A DNA stretch of 64,000 nt from Portibacter lacus (GTDB lineage: Bacteria; Bacteroidota; Bacteroidia; Chitinophagales; Saprospiraceae), in the NCBI RefSeq assembly GCF_021533215.1, contig NZ_JAJNKA010000009.1:62001-126000 (forward strand), read 5' to 3'. Under the pieces are notes generated by a model. It saw only the letters and a list, made by a program, of their open reading frames with translations, was not told the DNA's origin and made no database searches. Positions 17,641-25,516 of the stretch are shown piece by piece (positions within the stretch are counted from its first letter, which is position 1; each line of letters starts with the position of its first letter). Both the position numbers and the translations under genes were made by a program.

Positions 17641-18180
17641 TTAGATCACTGAGCCGCGCTTAGGAAAATGGGATGGCAAGGATCATTGAGCTGAAGTTGG
17701 AATCAGAAAAGGAAATCCATTCGATCTGTGATCTCTCTCTTTATTCCTCGGACTGAAGTCCAAGCTCCATTTTAAAAATTAGATCGGTAAGTCGAGCTTG
17801 GGTATGTGGGTTTGCTAGGATTGCCGAGTTGAAGTTGGAATCAGAAAAGAAAATTCATTTGATCTGCGATCTCTCTCTTTATTCTTCGGACTGAAGTCCA
17901 AGCTCCATTTTAAAAATTAGATCACTGAGCCGCGCTTAGGAAAATGGGATGGCAAGGATCATTGAGCTGAAGTTGGAAAGTTGGAATAAGAAAAGGAAAA
18001 TCATTCGATCTGCGATCTCTCTCTTTATTCCTCGGACTGAAGTCCAAGCTCCATTTTAAAAATTAGATCGGTAAGCCGAGCTTGGGTATGTGGGTTTGCT
18101 AGGATTGCCGAGCTGATGTTGGAATCAGAAAAGGAAATTCATTCGATCTTCGATCTCTCTCTTTATACCTCGCCATAAAT
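17641..18180 (+). repeat. Alternating A/B tandem repeat array (~138-bp units)
   Basis: Four consecutive units begin at 17641, 17779, 17917 and 18063 (lengths 138, 138, 146 and ~118). All share a tail with GATCTCTCTCTTTATTCCTC, then GGACTGAAGTCC (a perfect hairpin) and AAGCTCCATTTTAAAAATTAG. The heads alternate: units 1 and 3 (type A) read ATCACTGAGCCGCGCTTAGG, units 2 and 4 (type B) read ATCGGTAAGYCGAGCTTGGG. The higher-order period is therefore an A+B pair that was duplicated. Unit 3 carries an 8-bp internal duplication (AGTTGGAA). Related pieces occur at 12795, 18244 and 24699. Confidence 0.85.
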
Positions 18181-18243
18181 CCGAAAGCTTGCCTCAAATT
18201 TTCTATTGGTCATACAGCCCACCTTCCACCGTGAAATAGAAAT

Positions 18244-18296
18244 AGCTCGGCGATCCTTGCACGCGCTCCTATCTCTTCTCGGCTCAACGATCTATG
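18244..18296 (-). repeat. Inverted relative of the A/B repeat
   Basis: Read on the minus strand it contains GATCGTTGAGCCGAG and GCAAGGATCGCCGAGCT, which match the head (GATCACTGAGCCGCG) and body (GCAAGGATCATTGAGCT) of the units at 17641. It shows that the family occurs in both orientations. Confidence 0.5.
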
Positions 18297-18363
18297 TGCC
18301 AAAAAAGTCTAGTGAAAATTAATTCGATCTAAATCTTATTCAATATCAATTGGTTCACTTTTC

Positions 18364-18420
18364 ACCATTATTGGTTTAACATTGACATAGACACAACGAA
18401 ACTAATTGCCCAACTTTGTA
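18364..18420 (+). promoter_or_regulatory. 57-bp upstream element shared with 14733-14789
   Basis: ACCATTATTGGTTT then AACATTGAC, an equal-length spacer, and CTTTGTA, matching the element before the gene at 14803 with the same spacing. It ends 43 bases before the ATG at 18464. Probably the promoter or operator region of the NmrA-like gene. Confidence 0.5.
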
Positions 18421-18463
18421 GTAAGAGAAAAAATGATTAGCAAGTAGATAAAAAAAGATAATT

Positions 18464-19318
18464 ATGAAAATCGCAGTAACATCAGCAAGTGGAAAATTAG
18501 GGGAAGCAATCATTAAGCAACTCATCAAAGAAATTGGCAAAGAAAATGTAATCGGAATAGCGCGAACACCATCTAAGGCCGCACATCTTGGTGTTGAAAT
18601 ACGTGAAGGCGATTATAACAATAGAGAACATTTTAATAACGCGCTCCAAGGTGTCGATGCGGTGCTCTTAGTTTCGGGAATGGATGAGCCTCAGAAAAGA
18701 ATCCAGCAACATCGAAATGTGATCGAAGCAGCTAAGCAAAACAACGTAAAGAAGATCGTTTATACCAGCATCATCGGAGATGAAACGGGAACTGCATTCA
18801 GTCCTATCGTTCAAAGTAATAGACAAACTGAAAAAGATATTCAAGCCTCCGGTCTGGTATGGGCGATAGGTAGAAATGGCATTTACATCGAGCCAGATCT
18901 TGAATACATTGACACTTATATAAAAGAAGGTGGCATAAGCAATTGTGCTGGAGATGGGAAGTGTGGATATACGAGCAGACCAGAGTTAGGATACGCATAT
19001 GCTCAGATCTTGGTCAATGAAAAGCTGAGTGGAGAAGTATATAACCTTGCAGGCGAAGCAATTACACAATCGGAATTAGCTGACTTCATCAATCAAGCTT
19101 ACCAAACAAATTTGACTTACACCTCGGTTTCTGTGGAAGATTATAAGAAAGAGCGAGTTGCAGCTTTGGGTGATTTTATAGGTACAGTAATCGCAGGAAT
19201 CTATGAAGGAATCCAGAAAGGAGCGAATAATGTAAAGTCAGATTTTACAAGGGTTGCAGGTAGAGCTCATCAGGATCCGCTAGAAATGATTCAAAACTTT
19301 AAAACAGAGAAAGCTTAG
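18464..19318 (+). CDS. NmrA-like NAD(P)-binding protein (QorB type)
   Basis: A 284-residue Rossmann-fold protein of the atypical short-chain dehydrogenase family. The N-terminal nucleotide site is VTSASGKLGEAI (~4-15), the following strand ends in IGIARTPSKA, and VREGDY-like IREGDYNN and AVLLVSG complete the fold. The Y-x-x-x-K catalytic pair is absent, as in NmrA/QorB proteins that act on quinones or as redox sensors. A 57-bp element before it is shared with the gene at 14803. The alkyl-sulfatase-like gene follows 44 bp downstream on the same strand. Confidence 0.85.
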   Translation: MKIAVTSASGKLGEAIIKQLIKEIGKENVIGIARTPSKAAHLGVEIREGDYNNREHFNNALQGVDAVLLVSGMDEPQKRIQQHRNVIEAAKQNNVKKIVYTSIIGDETGTAFSPIVQSNRQTEKDIQASGLVWAIGRNGIYIEPDLEYIDTYIKEGGISNCAGDGKCGYTSRPELGYAYAQILVNEKLSGEVYNLAGEAITQSELADFINQAYQTNLTYTSVSVEDYKKERVAALGDFIGTVIAGIYEGIQKGANNVKSDFTRVAGRAHQDPLEMIQNFKTEKA

Positions 19319-19362
19319 GAAGCCATCACTTTTAATTTATAACTAGAAAAAACTTTTCAATC

Positions 19363-20790
19363 ATGAATCGATTAAAAAATTGGAACATAAAAGGCAGATT
19401 TTTTCAAAGGAAAAACTATATCAAAATCTGTGTGCTTATGTTAGGAGCTGTATTTATTCAGTCGTGTGAGCAAGCCAAAGAAGTAAATAATAATAAAGTA
19501 AATATAGAACAAGGAGAACATCCGAACATTACGAAGTTAAAACAGCAAAGCGCTGAATTTACACCTGATATTATAAAGCTAAATGAAAATGTATATGTGG
19601 CTGTCGGATACGATGGTTCTAATGCGTCCATGGTTATAGGTGATGAAGGTGTAGTCATAGTGGATGCTTTGCGTGCACTTGGCGCTGCTGAGAATGTAGC
19701 TGGTAAATTCCGAGAAATTTCGGACAAACCTGTGAAAGCCGTAGTATATACGCATGGTCATGCTGATCATACAGGAGGCGCTACTGCTTTCATCGGAGAA
19801 AGCAAAGATGTCAAAGTGATTGCGCGTGAAGGTTTTAAAGAAGAATTGCAGGAAAATTCACCAGTAGAAGCAATATTGAAAATTCGAAATGGAAGACAAT
19901 TTGGTCGAGGACTCAAGGCCGAAGATGTTATTAACAGAGGTGTAGGTCCGGGTATAACGTCGTCAGATCGAGTAGGGGAAGGATATATTAAACCGAACAC
20001 TACGTTCCAAGGAGAATTGAAAATCAACCTTGCTGGAATCGACTTCGAACTTTATGCAGCAGATGGAGAAACGAACGATGAATTATTTGTGTGGATTCCA
20101 GGTTTCGAAACTTTATTTACGGGTGATAATTATTATAAATCCTTCCCTAATTTATACGCCATTCGTGGCTCACAATACAGAGATGTGAAATCATGGGGCG
20201 AGTCTATACAGAAAATGGCGAGCTTTCCTGTAGCGTATCTCGTTCCAGGACATACGAGACCACTTTCAGGGAAGGATGAGGTCCATGAAAATCTGACTAA
20301 TTATTCGGATGCGATCTTAAGTGTATTCGATCAAACGATCGATGCCATGAACAAAGGGTATAGCCTTCAGCAAACGGTAGATAGCGTTAGGTTATCTGAT
20401 GATCTTATTCATCAACCCAACTTGCAAGAGTTTTATGGATCGGTTCCATGGGGTGTACGTTCGATCTATCTACATTATGTAGGATGGTTCGATGGGAATC
20501 CTAGTAATCTGAATCCACTTTCTGGTTCTGAAGAGGCTAGACGGATTATAGAATTAGCGGGTGGTGAACAAGCCATGTATAAGCAGTTGAATGATGCCAT
20601 AGCAACAGGGGATTATCAATGGGGATTACAATTAGCAGACTACCTCATGCAAACTGATTATCAGAAACAAAGTGTAATCAATTCAAAAATAACATTGCTC
20701 AGAGCATTAGCATCACAGCAGATAAACGCTCCAGCTAGAAATTATTATTTATCATACGCCTATGAATTAGAAAACTCGAGTAAAGGGTAA
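19363..20790 (+). CDS. Lipoprotein MBL-fold alkyl/aryl-sulfatase-like hydrolase
   Basis: A 475-residue lipoprotein (lipobox FIQSC, Cys ~35) with a metallo-beta-lactamase fold. The zinc motif THGHADHTGG lies at ~130-139. Further ligands are in ADGETNDELFVW and TGDNYYKSFPN, and PGHTRPLSG supplies the last His. Residues ~310-470 match the alkylsulfatase dimerization region (LHYVGWFDGNPSNLNPL). Canonical SdsA/BDS1 enzymes have ~650 residues with an SCP2-like C-terminal domain. That domain is absent here, and the frame ends cleanly. It may still hydrolyse sulfate esters, but substrate handling would differ. Confidence 0.88.
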   Translation: MNRLKNWNIKGRFFQRKNYIKICVLMLGAVFIQSCEQAKEVNNNKVNIEQGEHPNITKLKQQSAEFTPDIIKLNENVYVAVGYDGSNASMVIGDEGVVIVDALRALGAAENVAGKFREISDKPVKAVVYTHGHADHTGGATAFIGESKDVKVIAREGFKEELQENSPVEAILKIRNGRQFGRGLKAEDVINRGVGPGITSSDRVGEGYIKPNTTFQGELKINLAGIDFELYAADGETNDELFVWIPGFETLFTGDNYYKSFPNLYAIRGSQYRDVKSWGESIQKMASFPVAYLVPGHTRPLSGKDEVHENLTNYSDAILSVFDQTIDAMNKGYSLQQTVDSVRLSDDLIHQPNLQEFYGSVPWGVRSIYLHYVGWFDGNPSNLNPLSGSEEARRIIELAGGEQAMYKQLNDAIATGDYQWGLQLADYLMQTDYQKQSVINSKITLLRALASQQINAPARNYYLSYAYELENSSKG

Positions 20791-21026
20791 ACTCACAGAA
20801 GTTTCTAAAGGGTGTTTAAAGTTGTAGGTTAAAGCATTTCTATTTATTTGCCTCGCAATATAGATAGAATGCTACCTATTACTTCTAAAATCATTTTCTT
20901 GTCCTAAGATTTTCCTTCGTCTAGGTATTTCGCTTTATAATCCATTAATATGGGTAGCTAATTTAAATTTGCGCATCTTTGACTTAACATTGAATTAGAT
21001 GTTATAGCAACTGAATATTAATTTAC

Positions 21027-21608
21027 ATGAGTAAAAATATATTAATTGTCAATGGGCACCCTGATAAGGAAAGTTACAACTTCGCCTTAGCAGAAGCTTA
21101 TAAAAATGGTGCTTCCTCGACCGATGCTGTTGTTAAGGAAATCGTTATTAGGGACCTTGAATTCAATCCAAATCTGGCATTCGGATACCGTAAAAGAACT
21201 GAACTAGAACCTGATTTATTAGAGGCACAAGAGAAGCTGAAGTGGGCGGATCACATCGTGTGGATATATCCAGTCTGGTGGGGTTCTGTTCCAGCGATCA
21301 TGAAAGGATTTTTTGATCGAGTGTTATTGCCTGGGTTTGCATTTAAGAAAAGAGAAGGTTCGCTTTGGTGGGACAAATTACTTCCAGGAAAATCAAGCAG
21401 AATCATCTGCACCTTAGATCAGCCACCGCTATTCTACAAATATATAAATGGAGGACCCACTCATTTTGCGGTGAGAAAAATGACTTTGAATTTTATTGGT
21501 ATCAAAAAGGTTAATATAACGAGTATCGGTCCATTAAGGTTATCGAGTGATAAATTTAGGGCTGGATGGATTCAAAAAATAGAAAATTTAGGTAAATCTT
21601 TGAAATGA
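21027..21608 (+). CDS. NAD(P)H-dependent flavin oxidoreductase (NQO1/KefF-like)
   Basis: A 193-residue flavodoxin-like fold protein. ILIVNGHPDKESYNFALAE at the start binds the FMN/FAD phosphate, and WADHIVWIYPVWWGSVPAIM followed by KGFFDRVLLPGFAF is the classic NQO1/KefF segment for flavin ring binding. These enzymes reduce quinones by two electrons and protect against electrophiles. Its stop codon overlaps the start of the serine hydrolase gene by 4 bp (ATGA), so the two are translationally coupled. Confidence 0.9.
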   Translation: MSKNILIVNGHPDKESYNFALAEAYKNGASSTDAVVKEIVIRDLEFNPNLAFGYRKRTELEPDLLEAQEKLKWADHIVWIYPVWWGSVPAIMKGFFDRVLLPGFAFKKREGSLWWDKLLPGKSSRIICTLDQPPLFYKYINGGPTHFAVRKMTLNFIGIKKVNITSIGPLRLSSDKFRAGWIQKIENLGKSLK

Positions 21609-22687
21609 AGTATATAATATTAGGAATTGCAGCTGTTGTTGGATTTGCAACATTGTTATCATTTACAAAAAAGCACTTTAGGAAGAGTAAGGAAAATGTG
21701 GTTCTGGATTTTCTAAAAAATAATCCAGAGTTATCATCTATAAAACTGAAACGGAATGGTGAAGTTGTTGTAGATAGAAACTCGAATAGCATGATGCCAT
21801 TAGCCAGTACAGTAAAGATGATTATCGCGGTGGAATATGCTGAACAAGCTGCTCAAGGATTAATCGATCCTGACGAAATTGTTACCATTGATCAATTAGA
21901 CAATTACTATGTAAAATATACAGATGGAGGTGCGCATATGGCTTGGTTTAAATCACTGAAAAATCTGCTTACAGAAGACGGGGTTCCATTGAAAGAAGTA
22001 GCTAAGGGTATGATTACATTCAGCTCGAATGCTAATGCAGAGTACTTGCTTGATAAATTAGGTGTTTCGAATGTCAATAAAAGGCTAGAAACATTAGGAA
22101 TGAAAGACCATTCTGAAATCTACTACTTCGTTTCTTCCTTATTTATTGGGAAAGAAGGCTTTTCGGATATTCGTGGCACAAAGCGAGAAGAAGCCTTAAA
22201 GGCATTAAGCGATGAAGAATACATCGAATTCGCGAATATCGTACATGAAAAATTGAAGACGGATGTAGCATACAAAAATGATGTCGGTGACCTCGGAATG
22301 AATATTCAGAAAGTGTGGTCGGATCGATTGCCTGCATCTACCACTTCTGCTTATGTAGATCTATTGGAAAAATTAAATTCGAGGACTTACTTTTCTCCAG
22401 AAGTTCATGGTTACTTGAGTGAAGTCCTAGAATCATTAATGGATAATCCGGCTAATCAGAAATGGTTAGAACACTCTGGTATGAAAGGTGGTTCGACAGC
22501 TTTTGTACTAACGAAAGCTATTTATGCAACCGATAAAAATGGAAATTCTACAGAATTGGCTTATTTCTTTAATAACCTAGGTATACAGGATAATTCATCT
22601 TTGCAGAGAGCGATGAACAACTTCGAACTTGAGATACTAACCAACGAGGAATTTTTTCAGGAGGTGGTTGCAGCGCTTTCAGAATAA
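21605..22687 (+). CDS. Class A beta-lactamase-like serine hydrolase
   Basis: The 360-residue protein has an N-terminal membrane anchor (3-20), then the penicillin-binding/class A fold. The S-x-x-K motif is STVK (68-71), S-x-N appears as SSN in MITFSSNANAEYLL, and the K-(T/S)-G equivalent is KGG in GMKGGSTAFVL. No clear E166-type omega-loop was identified, so it may be a D-Ala peptidase or esterase rather than a beta-lactamase. The gene overlaps the flavin oxidoreductase gene by 4 bp, an odd pairing that suggests a shared stress-related transcript. Confidence 0.8.
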   Translation: MKYIILGIAAVVGFATLLSFTKKHFRKSKENVVLDFLKNNPELSSIKLKRNGEVVVDRNSNSMMPLASTVKMIIAVEYAEQAAQGLIDPDEIVTIDQLDNYYVKYTDGGAHMAWFKSLKNLLTEDGVPLKEVAKGMITFSSNANAEYLLDKLGVSNVNKRLETLGMKDHSEIYYFVSSLFIGKEGFSDIRGTKREEALKALSDEEYIEFANIVHEKLKTDVAYKNDVGDLGMNIQKVWSDRLPASTTSAYVDLLEKLNSRTYFSPEVHGYLSEVLESLMDNPANQKWLEHSGMKGGSTAFVLTKAIYATDKNGNSTELAYFFNNLGIQDNSSLQRAMNNFELEILTNEEFFQEVVAALSE

Positions 22688-22783
22688 GTATAAATCAACA
22701 AGAAAGTGCTCAAAAATTGACCTTCTAAGAAAAATAAATGATATAAAACAATATATTACTGTTTATAAACTTTATAATCACAT

Positions 22784-23437
22784 ATGAAAAAAGCGATCGG
22801 ATTTCTTCTATTATTCACCATTTTTAGTTTCAAACCAGTAGAACCAAGTTTGAAATTGGCCCTAGTGAAATATAATGGGGGAGGGGACTGGTATGCGAAT
22901 CCAACGGCCTTGACGAATTTGGCTAATTTCTGTAACCAGACCTTAGGAACTAATTTTGATCCAGATTATGCGACGGTGGATGTTGGGAGTATAGATATTT
23001 ACAATTTTCCTTTCTTACACATGACGGGCCATGGGAATGTTGTGTTTTCAGATAGTGAGGCCGAGAATCTAAGAAATTATTTGATTTCTGGTGGTTTTTT
23101 GCACATCGATGATAACTACGGAATGGATAAGTTTTTGAGACCTTCGATGAAGAAGGTGTTTCCAGAACTGGAGTTTGTCGAGTTGCCATTTAGCCATGAG
23201 ATTTACAATCAGCAATATACATTTAAGTCTGGTCCTCCTAAGATTCATAAACATGACGATGATCCTGCACAAGGATTTGGTTTGCTATGGGAAGGACGAG
23301 TTGTCTGCTTCTATACATTTCAGAGTGATATCGGAGATGGCTGGGAAGATGAAGAAGTACACAAAGATCCAGTGGAATTAAGACTTAAGGCACTTCAGAT
23401 GGGTGCGAATATTATACAGTATGCCTTTTCTTTTTAA
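22784..23437 (+). CDS. DUF4159 family exported protein
   Basis: A 217-residue protein with a signal peptide (1-~19). The body has the DUF4159 layout: KLALVKYNGGGDWYANP at the start, then YNFPFLHMTGHGNVVFSD, NYLISGGFLHIDDNYG, and an HEIYNQQY segment near PFSHEIY. The fold is related to class I glutamine-amidotransferase-like flavodoxin folds, and the role is unknown. In other Bacteroidota such genes often occur near moxR/DUF58 clusters; here it is isolated. A copy of the intergenic 14-mer follows 10 bases after the stop. Confidence 0.8.
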   Translation: MKKAIGFLLLFTIFSFKPVEPSLKLALVKYNGGGDWYANPTALTNLANFCNQTLGTNFDPDYATVDVGSIDIYNFPFLHMTGHGNVVFSDSEAENLRNYLISGGFLHIDDNYGMDKFLRPSMKKVFPELEFVELPFSHEIYNQQYTFKSGPPKIHKHDDDPAQGFGLLWEGRVVCFYTFQSDIGDGWEDEEVHKDPVELRLKALQMGANIIQYAFSF

Positions 23438-23447
23438 ACTTTCTTTT

Positions 23448-23460
23448 TAGGTCAATGTTT
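23448..23460 (-). repeat. Intergenic motif AAACATTGACCTA
   Basis: Plus strand TAGGTCAATGTTT, within the 30-bp gap between two same-strand genes, preceded by a T-run (CTTTTTAGG). Thirteen of the fourteen motif bases are present. Confidence 0.5.
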
Positions 23461-23467
23461 CTATAGT

Positions 23468-24148
23468 ATGGAAAATAAAACATTAAAATTAGATATTGTT
23501 TCTGATGTTGCTTGTCCTTGGTGTTATGTAGGCAAGAAGAATATAGAGACAGCGTTAGAGAACTTAGACGGTTACGATATAGAAGTGAATTGGAGACCTT
23601 TTCAGCTGGATCCATCGATTCCTGAAACGGGATTAGATAGAGATGCTTATTTCAAAGCAAAATTTGGTACAGATGGGCGTTCTAATGGGATGTTAGATCG
23701 GCTAGAGGAAAAAGGTAGAGAGGTTGGAATTAATTTCGACTGGATGAAGAAAATTCCGAATACGCTGCGTCTTCATAATTTATTACATGAAGCAACGAAG
23801 GAAGGTTTTGCGAATGACTTAAAAGAAGCGTTTTTCGAGGCCTATTTTGAAAAGGTGATCGATATGACGGATGAAAACGAGATTCTTAAGATTACGGCGA
23901 AATTTGGATGGGATGCAACAAAGAGTAAGCAAATCATGAATGATGAGTCGATTACTTCAGAAGTAAAGCGTTCGATCCAAGAAGTTCAGCAACGCGGAGT
24001 AAGTGGTGTTCCATTTTTTATATTGAATAACCAATACGGTATAAGCGGCGCACAGCCACCAGAAGCTTTGGTCCAATGGATAAAAGGTGCAGGAGAAAAA
24101 ATTCAAGAAGAAGCAAATTCTTGTGCAGTGGACGATCCTAATTGTTAA
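23468..24148 (+). CDS. DsbA-family oxidoreductase (FrnE-like)
   Basis: A 226-residue thioredoxin-fold protein without a signal peptide. The active site C-P-W-C is at residues 16-19 (VSDVACPWCYVGKKN), followed by a large helical insertion, and the cis-Pro loop is GVSGVPFFILNN. These features define the FrnE/DsbA-like cytoplasmic isomerase group. FrnE-type proteins handle disulfides or isomerisation in stress responses and polyketide pathways. The C-terminal tail adds two Cys (SCAVDDPNC). Its last codons (around 24139) are the left end of the 99-bp duplication described next. Confidence 0.9.
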   Translation: MENKTLKLDIVSDVACPWCYVGKKNIETALENLDGYDIEVNWRPFQLDPSIPETGLDRDAYFKAKFGTDGRSNGMLDRLEEKGREVGINFDWMKKIPNTLRLHNLLHEATKEGFANDLKEAFFEAYFEKVIDMTDENEILKITAKFGWDATKSKQIMNDESITSEVKRSIQEVQQRGVSGVPFFILNNQYGISGAQPPEALVQWIKGAGEKIQEEANSCAVDDPNC

Positions 24149-24237
24149 CTTAGTTGTATGGCTAAATACAATATCAATGATCCAACAGACTTAGACATCC
24201 TCAGAGCTCAGTTTGACATTATTTCTGGAAATGAGTG
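24139..24237 (+). repeat. 99-bp direct duplication, copy 1 (truncated gene start)
   Basis: Matches 24381-24479 at almost every position (a handful of substitutions near the start codon). It covers the end of the FrnE-like gene and an ATG at 24158 that begins a 26-codon frame (MAKYNINDPTDLDILRAQ...) ending in TGA at 24236-24238. This is a truncated duplicate of the gene at 24400. Confidence 0.85.
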
Positions 24238-24238
24238 A
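24158..24238 (+). pseudogene. Truncated copy of the 24400 gene
   Basis: Encodes 26 residues that match residues 1-26 of the intact 81-residue protein with three changes (A-K-Y-N-I versus A-E-Y-D-I), then stops at the point where the duplication ends. Could in principle be translated as a small peptide, but is most simply a fragment. Confidence 0.65.
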
Positions 24239-24380
24239 TGAAAGAACGTTGCGCAGCAATTTTCACAGCGTGAAAATAGTGAGAGAACCGAAAGCAAACC
24301 TTTCGGATGGGATGCAAGGAGGATTATACTAAAGACGATAGCGCAAATTGCTCGGCTATTTTACAGATGTGTTAGCATTA
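24238..24380 (+). other. 143-bp hairpin-rich spacer inside the duplication
   Basis: Contains several perfect inverted repeats: TTGC-GCA-GCAA (24249), TTTTCAC-AGC-GTGAAAA (24260-24276), CCGAAAG-CAAAC-CTTTCGG (24288-24306), ATAGC...GCTAT (24338-24359), and a long-range pair AGCAATTT (24255) with AAATTGCT (24345). Possibly a folded RNA or a small mobile cassette. No family recognised. Confidence 0.5.
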
Positions 24381-24479
24381 TAATTGTTAACTTAGTATTA
24401 TGGCTGAATACGACATCAATGATCCAACAGACTTAGACATCCTCAGAGCTCAGTTTGACATTATTTCTGGAAATGAGTG
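24381..24479 (+). repeat. 99-bp direct duplication, copy 2
   Basis: Second copy, offset 242 bp from the first. It starts with TAATTGTTAACTTAGT, sequence that in copy 1 belongs to the end of the FrnE-like gene. That shows which side the duplicated block came from. Confidence 0.85.
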
Positions 24480-24645
24480 GGACGATTATATCGAATTAGC
24501 GGAAGCTCGTGAAATCGGTTATAAGAATATTAATATACTGAAAAGTGCCAGCAGGAAATCAGGGATGTCTAAGTACTTGAGTCCTAAAGTATTGCTTTGG
24601 GTCTCTAATTTAATAGAAGATCTAGATAGTGATGAAGAGGAGTAA
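24400..24645 (+). CDS. Small acidic hypothetical protein
   Basis: An 81-residue acidic protein, mostly helical, ending in DLDSDEEE. No signal peptide or membrane segment, and no known motif. It is the intact version of a gene whose first 26 codons are repeated upstream at 24158. The conserved reading frame in both copies and the low number of changes in the shared part support that it is coding. Function unknown. Confidence 0.6.
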   Translation: MAEYDINDPTDLDILRAQFDIISGNEWDDYIELAEAREIGYKNINILKSASRKSGMSKYLSPKVLLWVSNLIEDLDSDEEE

Positions 24646-24665
24646 AGTAGTTAGCTAGGAACTTA

Positions 24666-24734
24666 ATAGGAGCCCCGCAGAAAATGTGGGACAGGCTTTG
24701 GACTTCAGTCCGAGAAATAAAGATCGAATGAATT
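24666..24734 (-). repeat. REP-like hairpin related to the A/B repeat tail
   Basis: On the minus strand it reads AATTCATTCGATCT, TTTATTTCTCGGACTGAAGTCC, matching the common tail of the 17641 units, then AAGCCTGTCCCACATTTTCTGCGGGGCT. The GGACT-GA-AGTCC hairpin is kept. It lies between two convergent genes and could also serve as a terminator. Confidence 0.55.
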
Positions 24735-24743
24735 AACCAAATT

Positions 24744-24962
24744 TTAATCCAGCAATAAATTCCTTCCGCTTCTAATGTATTTCTTAATGTTTAACCAGAA
24801 AGCAGTAACAAGATAAATTAAGATTGGAGAACCTAATGTTGCGAAGCTTAAGTAGATGAAATACAGCCGTACACGTGCCGTTCTAACTCCCATTTTATCA
24901 GCGAGATAACTGCAAACTCCAAATACGGAGCGTTCAACTGTAGTTTTAAAAAAATCCATCAT
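24744..24962 (-). CDS. PspC-domain membrane protein
   Basis: A 72-residue protein with the PspC pattern: RSVFGVCSYLADKMGVRTARVRL then a hydrophobic helix (YFIYLSFATLGSPILIYLVTAFWL). In enterobacteria PspC is an inner-membrane sensor of envelope stress. Bacteroidota usually carry short stand-alone PspC proteins like this one, often fused or near other envelope genes. The next gene on the same strand lies 56 bp upstream. Confidence 0.85.
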   Translation of the reverse strand: MMDFFKTTVERSVFGVCSYLADKMGVRTARVRLYFIYLSFATLGSPILIYLVTAFWLNIKKYIRSGRNLLLD

Positions 24963-25018
24963 AAGTACAAAGTTATAACTAATTTATATAAAAAAAATTA
25001 TAAATGCACGTTTGGGCT

Positions 25019-25516
25019 CTACAAACTAGATAGAAATGTATCACTTGGAGGAGAAATATTCACTTTAGTATTGAAGATTGAATTTGATTCATTTTTATAA
25101 TGAATGATTAATTCTACATTGTATTCGCCATCTTTTTTGTAGACATGGTTAATGACTTGTGCATTGCTTCTAATCACATCTCCATCCCCGAAATTCACCT
25201 CATAATGGGCTTTAGGATTATAATTAGATATCGCAAATTCAATGGATTTTTCAGCTCTGAAATCTCCTTGTATACTTAAGAAAGGATCTAGCTTGCCAAA
25301 AAAAGATTTCGACTTTGCTACTTTTGGAATGTTAATTGTAGATAATTGATTTGTTGCAGGAGTACTCGGAGGAGCGGCTCTATTAAAAATAGCCATAGTG
25401 CCTGCGCAGCCTATAATACCTACAATTAAGAGAAGAAAGAATTCTTTTTTCTTAATATTAATATTGACCCGCTCGAACAATTCAGTTACGGGGTCAACCG
25501 TATTTTGTCGATTCAT
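25019..25516 (-). CDS. Single-pass membrane protein with a PKD domain
   Basis: A 165-residue protein with a short cytoplasmic start, one transmembrane helix (~26-44, FFLLLIVGIIGCAGTMAIF) and a C-terminal PKD-like beta-sandwich (~80-155). The PKD pattern is visible as YEVNFGDGDV followed by NHVYKKDGEYNVELIIH. PKD domains mediate protein or sugar contacts at the surface. It lies upstream of the PspC gene on the same strand and is divergent from the cytolysin operon. Function unknown. Confidence 0.7.
   Translation of the reverse strand: MNRQNTVDPVTELFERVNINIKKKEFFLLLIVGIIGCAGTMAIFNRAAPPSTPATNQLSTINIPKVAKSKSFFGKLDPFLSIQGDFRAEKSIEFAISNYNPKAHYEVNFGDGDVIRSNAQVINHVYKKDGEYNVELIIHYKNESNSIFNTKVNISPPSDTFLSSL

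Larger units (their letters stand above)
17543..18463. other. 921-bp noncoding gap dominated by a repeat array
   Basis: Apart from the A/B tandem repeats at 17641-18180, an inverted relative at 18244-18296 and the upstream element of the NmrA-like gene at 18364-18420, I see no coding frame here. Confidence 0.7.
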
